From Betaproteobacteria bacterium (GTDB lineage Bacteria; Pseudomonadota; Gammaproteobacteria; Burkholderiales; SG8-39): a stretch of 36,746 bases of DNA. This document shows, piece after piece, positions 17,750 through 26,688 of this stretch. Both the position numbers and the translations under genes were made by a program. The stretch is taken from positions 1-36,746 of the forward strand of contig JANYII010000016.1 in NCBI GenBank assembly GCA_025358705.1, in the 5' to 3' direction. The notes beneath the pieces were generated by a model. It made no database searches and was not told where the DNA came from. It was given only the letters and a program-made list of their open reading frames with translations. Each line of letters starts with the position of its first letter. Within the stretch, counting starts at the first letter, position 1.

Positions 17750-17757
17750 ACGGTTTA
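17742..17757. promoter_or_regulatory. Putative ArsR operator TTAACCATACGGTTTA overlapping the arsR start codon
   Basis: Near-perfect dyad (AACC-N4-GGTT with extended arms); ATG of the regulator (17747-17749, minus) lies inside. Confidence 0.55.
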
Positions 17758-17803
17758 GTATTAATCAGCCTGGTTTGCGTGTCAAGCACCCTAGAATGTC
17801 CGC

Positions 17804-18796
17804 GTGAACTCAAAGCCTTACGAAAACCTGACCCCGGACGCGGTTCTGGACGCGCTGGAAAGCGTGGGCCTGCGCGGCGACGGGCGCATGCTGGCGCTGA
17901 ACAGCTACGAGAACCGCGTCTACCAGGTCAGCCTGGAAGACGATTCCTACGTGGTGGCCAAGTTCTACCGCCCGCACCGCTGGAGCGAAGACCAACTCCT
18001 GGAAGAGCACGCGTTCGCGCATGAACTGGTGGAGCGTGAAATTCCCGTCGTCGCCCCCTTCGCGCTCGATGGCAAGACGCTCAACACCTTCAACGACATC
18101 CGCTTCGCGGTGTTCCCGCGCCGCGGCGGCCGCCCGCCCGAACTGGAAAATGAAAATGTGCTGGAGTGGATCGGCCGCTTCCTCGGCCGCATCCATGCCG
18201 TCGGCGCGGTACGGCCATTCAATGCGCGGCCCGTGCTGAACGTCGAGACCTTCGGCACCGAACCGCGCGACTGGCTGCTCGCTTCCGGAATGATCCCGGC
18301 GGACCTGAAGGACACCTGGGTGACGACCGTGGACCTCGCGTTGCGGGCAACCGCGCACCACTTCCAGATCAGGGAAACGCGCGCGATCCGCCTGCATGGC
18401 GATTGTCATGCGGGCAACATCCTGTGGACCGAGGGTGGCAACACGACCCTCGGCGGTCCGCACTTCGTCGACCTGGACGACGCGCGCATGGGGCCTGCGG
18501 TGCAGGACCTGTGGATGCTACTGGCCGGCGACCGGCCGACCGCTACCCGGCAGTTGCGCGCCATGCTGGAAGGCTACGAACAGTTTCACGCCTTCGACCG
18601 GGAACAACTGGGGCTGATCGAGCCGCTCAGGACGCTGCGCCTGGTCCACTACTCCGCGTGGCTCGCGCGCCGCTGGGACGATCCGGCGTTTCCGGCCGCG
18701 TTCCCGTGGTTCGGCACCCACCGCTACTGGCAGGATCGCATCCTGGAACTGCGGGAGCAGACCTCCAACATGGACGAAGCGCCGCTGGACGTATAG
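17804..18796 (+). CDS. srkA: Stress response serine/threonine kinase (RdoA/SrkA family)
   Basis: LNSYENRVYQVSLEDDSYVVAKFYRPHRWSEDQLLEEHAFAHEL; LHGDCHAGNILW; FVDLDDARMGPAVQDLWML. Confidence 0.95.
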   Translation: MNSKPYENLTPDAVLDALESVGLRGDGRMLALNSYENRVYQVSLEDDSYVVAKFYRPHRWSEDQLLEEHAFAHELVEREIPVVAPFALDGKTLNTFNDIRFAVFPRRGGRPPELENENVLEWIGRFLGRIHAVGAVRPFNARPVLNVETFGTEPRDWLLASGMIPADLKDTWVTTVDLALRATAHHFQIRETRAIRLHGDCHAGNILWTEGGNTTLGGPHFVDLDDARMGPAVQDLWMLLAGDRPTATRQLRAMLEGYEQFHAFDREQLGLIEPLRTLRLVHYSAWLARRWDDPAFPAAFPWFGTHRYWQDRILELREQTSNMDEAPLDV

Positions 18797-18835
18797 ATTC
18801 ACGCCTTTTTCGCGCACCACCAACCCCTAACGCAC

Positions 18836-20902
18836 ATGGTCCTATTCGCCGCCACCGTATTCACCAGCGCGTTCCTGCTGTTCCTGGTGCAGCCCATCAT
18901 CGCCAAGCAGATCCTGCCCTGGTTCGGCGGCAACGCCTCGGTGTGGACCGTGTGCATGGTGTTCTTCCAACTGGTGCTGCTCGGCGGCTACGCCTACGCC
19001 GACGCCGTCGTGCGCAAGCTCGCGCCGCGCAACCAGGCGATCCTGCACACGGTGCTGATCGCCGCGAGCCTGGCCTTTCTGCCGATCCTCGCCTCCGAGA
19101 GCTGGAAGCCGGCGCCGGACACGGAACCGACCGCGCGCATCCTGCTGCTGCTTGTCACGACCATCGGCCTGCCTTACTTCCTGCTCTCGACCACCGGCCC
19201 CCTGGTGCAGGCCTGGTTCGCGCGCAGTTTTCCGAGCGGCACGGTCTACCGCCTGTTCGCTCTCTCCAACCTGGCCTCGCTCGTCGCGCTGATCGCCTAC
19301 CCGCCGCTGGTCGAGCCGGCGATCACGCTGCAGGCCCAGTCCTACGCCTGGAGCGCGATCTACGTCCTGTTCGCCGTGCTGTGCGCCGCATCCGCTTGGA
19401 TGGCGGCGGCGAAGCCGAATGTGGCCCCAGCTGCTGCTGCAGAAGCTGGTACTGAAAATACCGCTCCAAAAACTTCCGACTACCTACTCTGGCTGACGCT
19501 GTCGGCGCTCGGCTCGCTGATGCTGCTGGCCGTCACCAGCCACATCACGCAGAACGTCGCTTCCGTTCCCTTCGTCTGGATCCTGCCGCTGGTGCTCTAC
19601 CTGCTGTCTTTCATCCTTGTCTTCGACGTCGGCGGCGGCCGGAGCAAGAGCGGCTGGTACGCGCGCATCTGGGGCCTGCCGCTGCTGTTCGGGCTGCTCG
19701 CGGCGATGGCCTGGTACCTGTCGCAGAACCTGGGCGTGATGAAGATACGCTGGCTGATCGCGCTCTACTGCGCCGGCTTGTTCGTGGCCTGCATGTTCTG
19801 CCACGGCGAACTCGCGGCAATGCGCCCGTCGCCAAGGTACCTCACGCGCTTCTACCTGATGATCTCCATCGGCGGCGCCGCGGGCGGCCTGTTCGTCGGG
19901 CTGGTCGCGCCGCGCATCTTCAATATCCACGTCGAATTGCCGCTGTCCATGATCCTGTGCGGCGCGCTCGCGGCGCTGCTCGCCTGGCCCACGGCGCAGA
20001 CCGGGTGGGGAATTTCTTCAAGGAAGAAAATTCTTTTCGCGGCGCCCGTGGCAGCGCTTGCCGTCACTGCGTTCGTGGCATGGAACACCTGGGAATACGT
20101 CGACTACATCCGCACCAACGCCGTGGTGATGACGCGCAATTTCTACGGCACCTTGCGCGTCAAGGAGTACGAGCGCAGCAGCGACGGGCTTGCCTCGCGC
20201 GCGCTGGTGCACGGCGTCATCAACCACGGCTGGCAGTACGTCGATCCTGCCAAGAGACGGGAGCCCATCAGCTATTTCGGTCCCGGTGCCGGCATTGCCA
20301 AGGCGCTCGACTTCTACAGCGGCCGGCCGCGGCGCGTGGGCATCATCGGCCTGGGCGTGGGCTCGTTCACCGCCTGGGGCAAGGCCGGCGATGCGTTCCG
20401 CATCTACGAGCTCGACCCCGACGTCGTCAGGATCGCGCGCGAGCAGTTCTGGTACCTGTCGGAATCACCCTCGAAGATCGACGTCGTCGTTGGCGACGGG
20501 CGGCTGAACATGGAGCGCGACCCGCCGCAGAACTTCGACCTGATCTCGATCGACGCCTTCTCCAGCGGCTCGATCCCGATCCACCTGCTGACGCGCGAGG
20601 CGCTGCGGGCCTACCGGCGCCACCTCGCGCCCGGCGGCGTCATCGTCTACAACGTCACCAACCGCTTCGTGAACCTCGCGCCGCAGCTAAAGCTCGTCGC
20701 CGAGGCCGAGGGCATGAAGGCCATCCTCATGAACGACGATCCATCGGACGAGAAATATTCCGGCACCGCCTACGTCCTGGTGACCGACAACGACAAGCTG
20801 ATTGCCGACGAGCGCTTCGCGGATGCAGACGACATAGATCCAATCCCGGGCCTCACCGCCTGGACCGACAGCTTCAACAACCTCTTCAAGGTAGTCCGCT
20901 AG
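18836..20902 (+). CDS. Fused membrane / spermidine synthase-like protein
   Basis: Multi-TM N-terminal half; C-terminal GIIGLGVGSFTAWGKAGDAFRIYELDPDVVRIA ... DVVVGDGRLNMERD..FDLISIDAFSSGSIPIHLLT. Confidence 0.92.
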   Translation: MVLFAATVFTSAFLLFLVQPIIAKQILPWFGGNASVWTVCMVFFQLVLLGGYAYADAVVRKLAPRNQAILHTVLIAASLAFLPILASESWKPAPDTEPTARILLLLVTTIGLPYFLLSTTGPLVQAWFARSFPSGTVYRLFALSNLASLVALIAYPPLVEPAITLQAQSYAWSAIYVLFAVLCAASAWMAAAKPNVAPAAAAEAGTENTAPKTSDYLLWLTLSALGSLMLLAVTSHITQNVASVPFVWILPLVLYLLSFILVFDVGGGRSKSGWYARIWGLPLLFGLLAAMAWYLSQNLGVMKIRWLIALYCAGLFVACMFCHGELAAMRPSPRYLTRFYLMISIGGAAGGLFVGLVAPRIFNIHVELPLSMILCGALAALLAWPTAQTGWGISSRKKILFAAPVAALAVTAFVAWNTWEYVDYIRTNAVVMTRNFYGTLRVKEYERSSDGLASRALVHGVINHGWQYVDPAKRREPISYFGPGAGIAKALDFYSGRPRRVGIIGLGVGSFTAWGKAGDAFRIYELDPDVVRIAREQFWYLSESPSKIDVVVGDGRLNMERDPPQNFDLISIDAFSSGSIPIHLLTREALRAYRRHLAPGGVIVYNVTNRFVNLAPQLKLVAEAEGMKAILMNDDPSDEKYSGTAYVLVTDNDKLIADERFADADDIDPIPGLTAWTDSFNNLFKVVR

Positions 20903-20973
20903 GAAATCAGGGTCAGACTACGATTTCCCAGAGGGAAATCGTAGTCTGACCCTGATTTCCTCTGATTTCCTAG
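20899..20973. repeat. Perfect 29-bp-arm palindrome (20901-20929 / 20933-20961, 3-nt centre) plus extra inverted terminal copy; REP-like element and/or bidirectional terminator
   Basis: AGGAAATCAGGGTCAGACTACGATTTCCC-AGA-GGGAAATCGTAGTCTGACCCTGATTTCCT followed by CTGATTTCCTAG (inverse of 20899-20910). Confidence 0.95.
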
Positions 20974-21608
20974 ATGTCGTCGAGGGAAGCGTCGAGATGC
21001 GCGATGTCGGCCCAGGTGCGCACCCGCCACCCCGCGGCCGACAATTCCACGCGGTTCAGGCCGGCATTCGGTATGCCGAACTCGCGCTCGGCGCTGATCG
21101 ATAGCCCGGTGATATGCCGGTAGAGCATGTCGAGCACGCCGCCGTGCGTGAAGACGAGCACGCTCTTGCCTTTGTTTTCATCCGCGATGCGGGAAACAAT
21201 GGCAATGCTGCGCGCAAAGAAATCCTTCAAAGCCTCGCCGGTGCGGAACGCGTACTCCGGATCGCGCGCCTCGAAACGGGCGAAATCCTCCGGGAATCGG
21301 ACCTTCACCTCGACGTAGGTCAGCTTTTCGAAGATGCCGTAGTGCCTTTCACGCAGGTCTTTTTCCTCAATGATGCTCATTGAAAGATTCGTCGCGGTCT
21401 GCTGCGCCGTCTGCCGCGCGCGCGACAGGTCGCTCGAGTAGATCGCGTCGAATTTTTCCTTCGACAGAACCTTCGAGGCCGCCAGGGCCTGCGCCTGCCC
21501 GATGGCGTTCAGCGGCACGTCGAGTTGCCCCTGCACGCGATGCTCCGCATTCCAGGCGGTCTCGCCGTGCCGCACGATACAGAGCCGCGTATTCATGTCT
21601 TCGCTCAT
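20970..21608 (-). CDS. Histidine phosphatase family protein (GpmB-like)
   Basis: LCIVRHGETAWNAEHRVQGQLDVPLNAIGQAQA; VFTHGGVLDML. ATG at 21608. Confidence 0.94.
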   Translation of the reverse strand: MSEDMNTRLCIVRHGETAWNAEHRVQGQLDVPLNAIGQAQALAASKVLSKEKFDAIYSSDLSRARQTAQQTATNLSMSIIEEKDLRERHYGIFEKLTYVEVKVRFPEDFARFEARDPEYAFRTGEALKDFFARSIAIVSRIADENKGKSVLVFTHGGVLDMLYRHITGLSISAEREFGIPNAGLNRVELSAAGWRVRTWADIAHLDASLDDI

Positions 21609-22501
21609 CGCTTGCCCGCCCCCATCCACGCGATCGAGCCGACGACGATGAACGCACCCAGGATCTGGAGCGGCGCCACGGCCTGGTCGAGGACGATCCA
21701 CGCAAGCCCCAGCACCGCGATCGGCTCGAAGTTGAGCACCGCGGCGTTATTGACCGCGCCCAACTTTGGCAGCAGCACGAAGGTCGAGGTGATCGCGGTG
21801 CCGTAGAACACGGTCAGCAGCGCGAGCGCGATCCAGCCGGTGCTGTCCGCGGGAAGCGCAAAACTGTGCGTCAGCGAGCCCCCGGCGAGCGTCACCACCG
21901 CCACCACGCTCATGAAGAGGAAGCTGCGCAGCCGCCCGTCCATGCTTCCCAGCCAGCGGGTGATGAGATACAGCGCCGTGGCGAACGAAATCGAGGCGCC
22001 GAGCGCCCACATCACGCCGGCGCCGACTTCCGCCCAGCGGCCCGCGATGTCGCCACTTTTGCCGTAGACGTCGAGCGCGAGCGCGAGGCCGACCAGCGCC
22101 ACCGGCATGGCGAGCAGCACGCGCCGCGAAGGCCGCTCGCCGCCGCCGATCCACGAGATCAGCGACAGCAGCATCGGAAAGGTCTGGAACGCGAGCAGCG
22201 CCAGCGCCACCGGGATCAGCGCCACCGCCGAGTACAGGCAGTAACTCTGCACCGAGATCAGCAAACCGATGAAGACCGATTGGGCAAACGTTTTTTGCCC
22301 AATTTTCAAGGACGTCCTGGAAAAAAGCAGCAGCAGCAACACGATCAGCGCCGTGCCGGTGGAGCGGAAGGCGACCGCGGTGGTGACGTTGGTACCGTGG
22401 TCGAAGGCGATGCGCGCGGCGACGTGGTTGCTGCCGAACACGGCCGCGATCGCAAGCAGCAACGCGATCCCGACCCAGCGGGGAATGGCGTGCCCGGACA
22501 A
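21605..22501 (-). CDS. EamA/DMT family permease
   Basis: Multi-TM; FGSNHVAARIAF, LNFEPIAVLGLAWIVLDQAVAPLQILGAFIVVGSI. TTG start at 22501 inferred. Confidence 0.9.
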   Translation of the reverse strand: MSGHAIPRWVGIALLLAIAAVFGSNHVAARIAFDHGTNVTTAVAFRSTGTALIVLLLLLFSRTSLKIGQKTFAQSVFIGLLISVQSYCLYSAVALIPVALALLAFQTFPMLLSLISWIGGGERPSRRVLLAMPVALVGLALALDVYGKSGDIAGRWAEVGAGVMWALGASISFATALYLITRWLGSMDGRLRSFLFMSVVAVVTLAGGSLTHSFALPADSTGWIALALLTVFYGTAITSTFVLLPKLGAVNNAAVLNFEPIAVLGLAWIVLDQAVAPLQILGAFIVVGSIAWMGAGKR

Positions 22502-22503
22502 AG

Positions 22504-23481
22504 CTAGCTCAAGGACTCTGGATTCAGGATACGGATCGGTTTGCCGTCCAGCCAGGCCTCCACGTTCTCGACGCAATCGCCCCAGAAGGTGCGATAGACG
22601 TCCTCGCTCACGTAGCCCAGGTGCGGGCTGAGCGTGACGTTGTCCAGCTTGCGCAGCGGATGGTCCTTGGGCAGCGGCTCGGTGCCGTAGACATCGAGCG
22701 CGGCATGCGCGAGCTTGCCGCTTTGGAGCGCCGCCAGCATCGCGACTTCGTCGACGATCGGGCCGCGCGACGTATTGACGAGGATCGCGGTCGGCTTCAT
22801 CCGCGCGAGTTCGGCGGCGCCAACCAGCCCGCGGCTGCGATCCGAGAGCACCAGCTGGATGCTGACGAAGTCGGAGGTGCGGAAGAGCTCTTCCTTCGAG
22901 ACGTAGGCGGCGCCGGCGAGGGCCGCTTTCTCCGCGGTCAGGTTCTGGCTCCAGGCGACGACGTCCATGCCGAACGCCTTGGCGTAGCCCGCCACGCGGC
23001 TGCCCAGCTTGCCCAGCCCGACCAGGCCGAGGCGCCTGCCTTCCAGTACGATGCCGCCGGCAATGCCTTCGTGCCAGCGGCCCGCGCGCATGTTTCGCTC
23101 GCCGCGCGCGAAATCGCGTGCCGCCGCGAGCATCAGCAGGAAACAGAACTCCGCGGTCACGGCGGAAGTCGTCCCCGCGCGCGTGTTGCTGACCGGAACC
23201 TTGCGCGCACTGCACGCCGCGAGATCCAGGCTCGCCGAACGCAGCCCGGTGAGCGCCATGAATTTCAGCTTCGGCAGCTTCTCGATGAGTTCGCGCGGAA
23301 ACGGCGTGCGCTCGCGCATCAGCACCAGCACCTCGAACGGCGCCAGTTTCGCGGCTGCCTCATCGCGCGATGCGAACGCCTCGTGGAACACCTGCACTTC
23401 CACGCCGCGCTTGCGCAGCCGCTCCCAGTCCGCGGACTTGAGCGCGAGTTGCTGGTAATCGTCTAGGATCGCGAGCTTCAA
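22504..23481 (-). CDS. D-2-hydroxyacid dehydrogenase family protein
   Basis: GRRLGLVGLGKLGSRVAGYAKAFGMDVVAWS; NTSRGPIVDEVAMLAAL; LSPHLGYVSEDVY. TTG start inferred. Confidence 0.93.
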   Translation of the reverse strand: MKLAILDDYQQLALKSADWERLRKRGVEVQVFHEAFASRDEAAAKLAPFEVLVLMRERTPFPRELIEKLPKLKFMALTGLRSASLDLAACSARKVPVSNTRAGTTSAVTAEFCFLLMLAAARDFARGERNMRAGRWHEGIAGGIVLEGRRLGLVGLGKLGSRVAGYAKAFGMDVVAWSQNLTAEKAALAGAAYVSKEELFRTSDFVSIQLVLSDRSRGLVGAAELARMKPTAILVNTSRGPIVDEVAMLAALQSGKLAHAALDVYGTEPLPKDHPLRKLDNVTLSPHLGYVSEDVYRTFWGDCVENVEAWLDGKPIRILNPESLS

Positions 23482-23482
23482 C

Positions 23483-24454
23483 TTAATCAGGCTTGATGCC
23501 GTTGTCCTTGACGACCTTGCCCCAGCGCGCCATCTCGTCAACCAGAAATTTCTGCTGCGCTTCCGGGCTCGACACGACGAGGTCCATGCCGAGCGTCTCG
23601 GTCAGTGTCTTGCGCAGGTCCGCCTGGCCGAGCGCCTTGACCAGCTCGGCGTGGAATTTGTCGATGACCGGCTTGGGCGTGCCCGTGGGCGCGAAGATGC
23701 CCCACCAGGCGAGCGCATTGAAGCCGGGCAGGCCGAGCTCCGCCAGCGCCGGTACGTCCGGCATCGTGTGCGAGCGCTTCTGCCCGGTGACCGCGATCGG
23801 GCGCAGCTTGCCGCTCTTCACGTGCGGAGAGATCGCCGCGACGGACGCGACGCCCAACTCGATCTGGCCGCCGATCGCATCGGTGGTCATCGGCCCGCCG
23901 CCCTTGTAGGGCACGTGCACCAGCTTCAGTCCCGCCGCCTGCTGCACCAGGATCATGGTCAGGTGGCCGAGCGAACCGTTGCCGATGGTGCCAAAGCTGA
24001 TCGAGTCGGGCTTCGCCTTGGCCGCCTTGATGACGTCGCCCCAGTTCTGGTACGGCTTCGACGCGGCAGTGGCGATCGCCATCGGCGCGGTGCCGACCAG
24101 CATCACCGGCGCGAAATCCCTCGCGGTGTCGAACTGCATCGCCGGGTTCAGCGACGGATTGACCGCGTGCGTGTCGAACACGAACACGAAGGTGTAGCCG
24201 TCGGGCTTGGCCTTGGCGACAAACGCCGTGCCGATGGCGCCCGAGGCGCCGGGCTTGTTCTCGACGATGAACTGCTGCTTCAGCGCGTCGGTCAGCTTCA
24301 CGCTCACCAGCCGCGCCAGCGGATCCACCGAGCCGCCCGGCGGGAACGGCACCACGAACGAAACGGGCTTCGTCGGCCAGTCCTGGGCAAGCGCGGAAGA
24401 TGCAGCGCCCACAGTGGCAAAGACAGACAGCAATGCAGCTACGAATCGGGTCAT
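23483..24454 (-). CDS. Bug/TctC-type substrate-binding protein
   Basis: MTRFVAALLSVFATVGAASSALAQDWPTKPVSFVVPFPPGGSVDPLARLV. Confidence 0.95.
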   Translation of the reverse strand: MTRFVAALLSVFATVGAASSALAQDWPTKPVSFVVPFPPGGSVDPLARLVSVKLTDALKQQFIVENKPGASGAIGTAFVAKAKPDGYTFVFVFDTHAVNPSLNPAMQFDTARDFAPVMLVGTAPMAIATAASKPYQNWGDVIKAAKAKPDSISFGTIGNGSLGHLTMILVQQAAGLKLVHVPYKGGGPMTTDAIGGQIELGVASVAAISPHVKSGKLRPIAVTGQKRSHTMPDVPALAELGLPGFNALAWWGIFAPTGTPKPVIDKFHAELVKALGQADLRKTLTETLGMDLVVSSPEAQQKFLVDEMARWGKVVKDNGIKPD

Positions 24455-24542
24455 GGACTTCCTTTCCTTTTGACGCGCCGGATAATAAGCGATCTGGCGC
24501 GGCGAAGTAAGATTCTCGTCCGCAATACGACCACCGCTTGAT

Positions 24543-25913
24543 ATGGATTCCCAGAGGCAAGCGATGATCCCGGGCAATTTCCTCAAACCGTTCATTATTT
24601 CCGCCGTGGCCCTGGCCGCGCCGCAGCTTTGCGCGCAGGTTCCCGTTCAGGCTTTCCTCGGGGTACTCAACACCAATCCGGCGGCCGCAAAAGCATCTCT
24701 CGCCCGGATCCGGGACGGCTGGCGCGACACCTACACAGCGCCGATGCTGGAACTGGTGGGCTTCGTGCCGGTGCTTTCCGTGCAGGAAGAGGTGATAGCG
24801 CAGATCGGCCGGGCGACCGGCCTTCGCTCGCGCGACCTGAACTCGCAGTATGAATGGCTCTGGGCACGCGACCCTGGCGAGCACCCGGACTACGCCGAGT
24901 TCAAGGCCTCGCTTTACGAGCAGGTCGATCCGCGCTTTCGCGAATACTTCGGCAAGGGCCGCAAGGCAACCATCCGCCTCGACGAAATCCGCTGGGGCGG
25001 GGTCTGGCGCGACGGCATTCCGCCGCTCAAGAATCCGAAAATGATCCCGGCGGCGCAGGCCACCTACCTCGCCGACGATAATGTCGTTTTCGGCGTCGCC
25101 ATCGACGGCGATGTGCGCGCCTATCCCAAGCGCATTCTTGCCTGGCACGAAATGGTCAAGGACCGGATCGCCGGCCGCGAGCTGAATGGCGTGTACTGCA
25201 CCTTGTGCGGTTCGATGATCCTTTACGACGCCACGGTCAACGGCGTCCATCACGAATTGGGGACCAGCGGCTTCCTCTATCGCTCAAACAAGCTGATGTA
25301 CGACCACGCGACCAAGTCGCTGTGGTCGACGCTTGGCGGCGAACCGGTTGTGGGTCCACTGGTCGGCAAGGGGATCGAACTGCAGACGCTACGCGTGGTA
25401 ACCACCACCTGGGGCGAATGGAAGAAGCGCCATCCCGGCACCACAGTGCTCGCCCTGGAGACCGGGCACGAGCGCGATTACTCTGAGGGTGCTGCCTATC
25501 GGGACTACTTTTCCACCGACCGCCTGATGTTCGGCGTGCCTAAGCTCGACACGCGGCTGCCCAACAAGGCCGAAGTGCTGGCGCTGCGCGCTTCGGGCAA
25601 GCCGGCCGACCAGCTTGCGATCGCGGCGGACTTTCTCGCCGCGAACCGCGTCTACCATGGCCGTATAGGCTCGCAACAGTTCGTGGTCCTGACCGACGCA
25701 TCCGGCGCCAACCGCGTCTACGAAAGCGCGAACCTGCGCTTTGCGACCTGGGATGGCGATTCCACGGCGCGCGACAGTTCCGGCGGGACCTGGAAGGTGA
25801 CCGAAGACGGGCTCACCGGACCCGGCGGCGCCTCGCTCAAGCGCCTGCCCGCGCACCGCGCCTTCTGGTTCGGCTGGTACGCCGCCTACCCTGCGACCCG
25901 GCTCGTGAAGTAA
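24543..25913 (+). CDS. DUF3179 domain-containing protein
   Basis: DGDVRAYPKRILAWHEMVKDRIAGRELNGVYCTLCGSMILYDATVNGVHHELGTSGFLYRSNKLMYDHATKSLWS. Confidence 0.9.
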   Translation: MDSQRQAMIPGNFLKPFIISAVALAAPQLCAQVPVQAFLGVLNTNPAAAKASLARIRDGWRDTYTAPMLELVGFVPVLSVQEEVIAQIGRATGLRSRDLNSQYEWLWARDPGEHPDYAEFKASLYEQVDPRFREYFGKGRKATIRLDEIRWGGVWRDGIPPLKNPKMIPAAQATYLADDNVVFGVAIDGDVRAYPKRILAWHEMVKDRIAGRELNGVYCTLCGSMILYDATVNGVHHELGTSGFLYRSNKLMYDHATKSLWSTLGGEPVVGPLVGKGIELQTLRVVTTTWGEWKKRHPGTTVLALETGHERDYSEGAAYRDYFSTDRLMFGVPKLDTRLPNKAEVLALRASGKPADQLAIAADFLAANRVYHGRIGSQQFVVLTDASGANRVYESANLRFATWDGDSTARDSSGGTWKVTEDGLTGPGGASLKRLPAHRAFWFGWYAAYPATRLVK

Positions 25914-26688
25914 GCGCAGCGGCGGACAGCAATCCCTCCGCGAGCCAGTTCCTCAGAAGCTGGGCGCCGCGCTGCGCGGCATGTTCACCGCCGGCGAATC
26001 TACGCAAGCCCGAGCAGATCTGCGCGAAATCCCGCCCGTGCTTCACAGCCCGCAGCGCCCAGGCTTCGTCCGCTTCCAGCACCCGGTAGCAAGGCTCGAA
26101 TCCCTTGCGCCACACGATCCATGACACCGCGGTCCGCCGCGGGCTCATTGCGATTTTGCGGCCACCCGCGCGCGCGGTCCGCCAGACCTGCGGCGCGTTG
26201 CTGTGCAGCACCAGCAGCTGCACCGACGGCTGCAGAACGAAGCGCAACGCCGGCCAGTCCGCTGGTGGCACGATCGCGAGTCGATCTACCTCCAGCAACG
26301 GCGCGTCCGCGGCATCGAAGGCCAGGCCGAGCGCCCATTCGAACTGCGCCAGTTCCGCAAGCGCCTGCCGATCGCGCCCACGCGAGGAATGTTGCAGGAA
26401 GCGCGCCAGTCCGGCGCCGTACCAGCGCAGATTCGTGTGCCGGGACGGATGCGCGGCGATATAAGCGCGCACGATCCGCGCGAATCTCTCCTCACCCAGG
26501 CGGGCCGCCAACCCGGGGTAGTCGTTACCCAGTACTTCGGCCAGGCGCAAGCGGTACGCGTTCGCGTATATCCTGAGACGCCGCGCGGCACTCGCCCGCC
26601 GCGTCGCCAGCATGGCGCGCTCCATCTTTCGGCCCGGCTTGTAGACGTGGTCCTGGAAAGCTAGCTGCAGGGAAGCAAGTTCTCTCAT
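25837..26688 (-). CDS. bufC: BufC/HvfC-like DUF2063 domain protein (partner of MNIO enzyme)
   Basis: LQLAFQDHVYKP...RRLRIYANAYRLRLAEVLGNDYPGLAARLGEERFARIVRAYIAAHPSRHTNLRWYGAGLARFL; adjacent to DUF692. Confidence 0.88.
   Translation of the reverse strand: MRELASLQLAFQDHVYKPGRKMERAMLATRRASAARRLRIYANAYRLRLAEVLGNDYPGLAARLGEERFARIVRAYIAAHPSRHTNLRWYGAGLARFLQHSSRGRDRQALAELAQFEWALGLAFDAADAPLLEVDRLAIVPPADWPALRFVLQPSVQLLVLHSNAPQVWRTARAGGRKIAMSPRRTAVSWIVWRKGFEPCYRVLEADEAWALRAVKHGRDFAQICSGLRRFAGGEHAAQRGAQLLRNWLAEGLLSAAALTSRAGSQGRRRTSRTRRRGARAGA

Noticed and set aside
18166-19455. 429-aa plus-strand ORF overlapping srkA and the spermidine-synthase-like gene
   Set aside because: Arg/Pro/Gly-rich alternative frame of two confident genes.
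22507-23215. N-terminal extension of the 536-aa ORF before the EamA domain
   Set aside because: Out-of-frame reading of the hydroxyacid dehydrogenase gene; EamA starts at about 22501.
23538-25253. 571-aa minus-strand ORF
   Set aside because: Out-of-frame shadow of the Bug gene and antisense to DUF3179; low-complexity composition.
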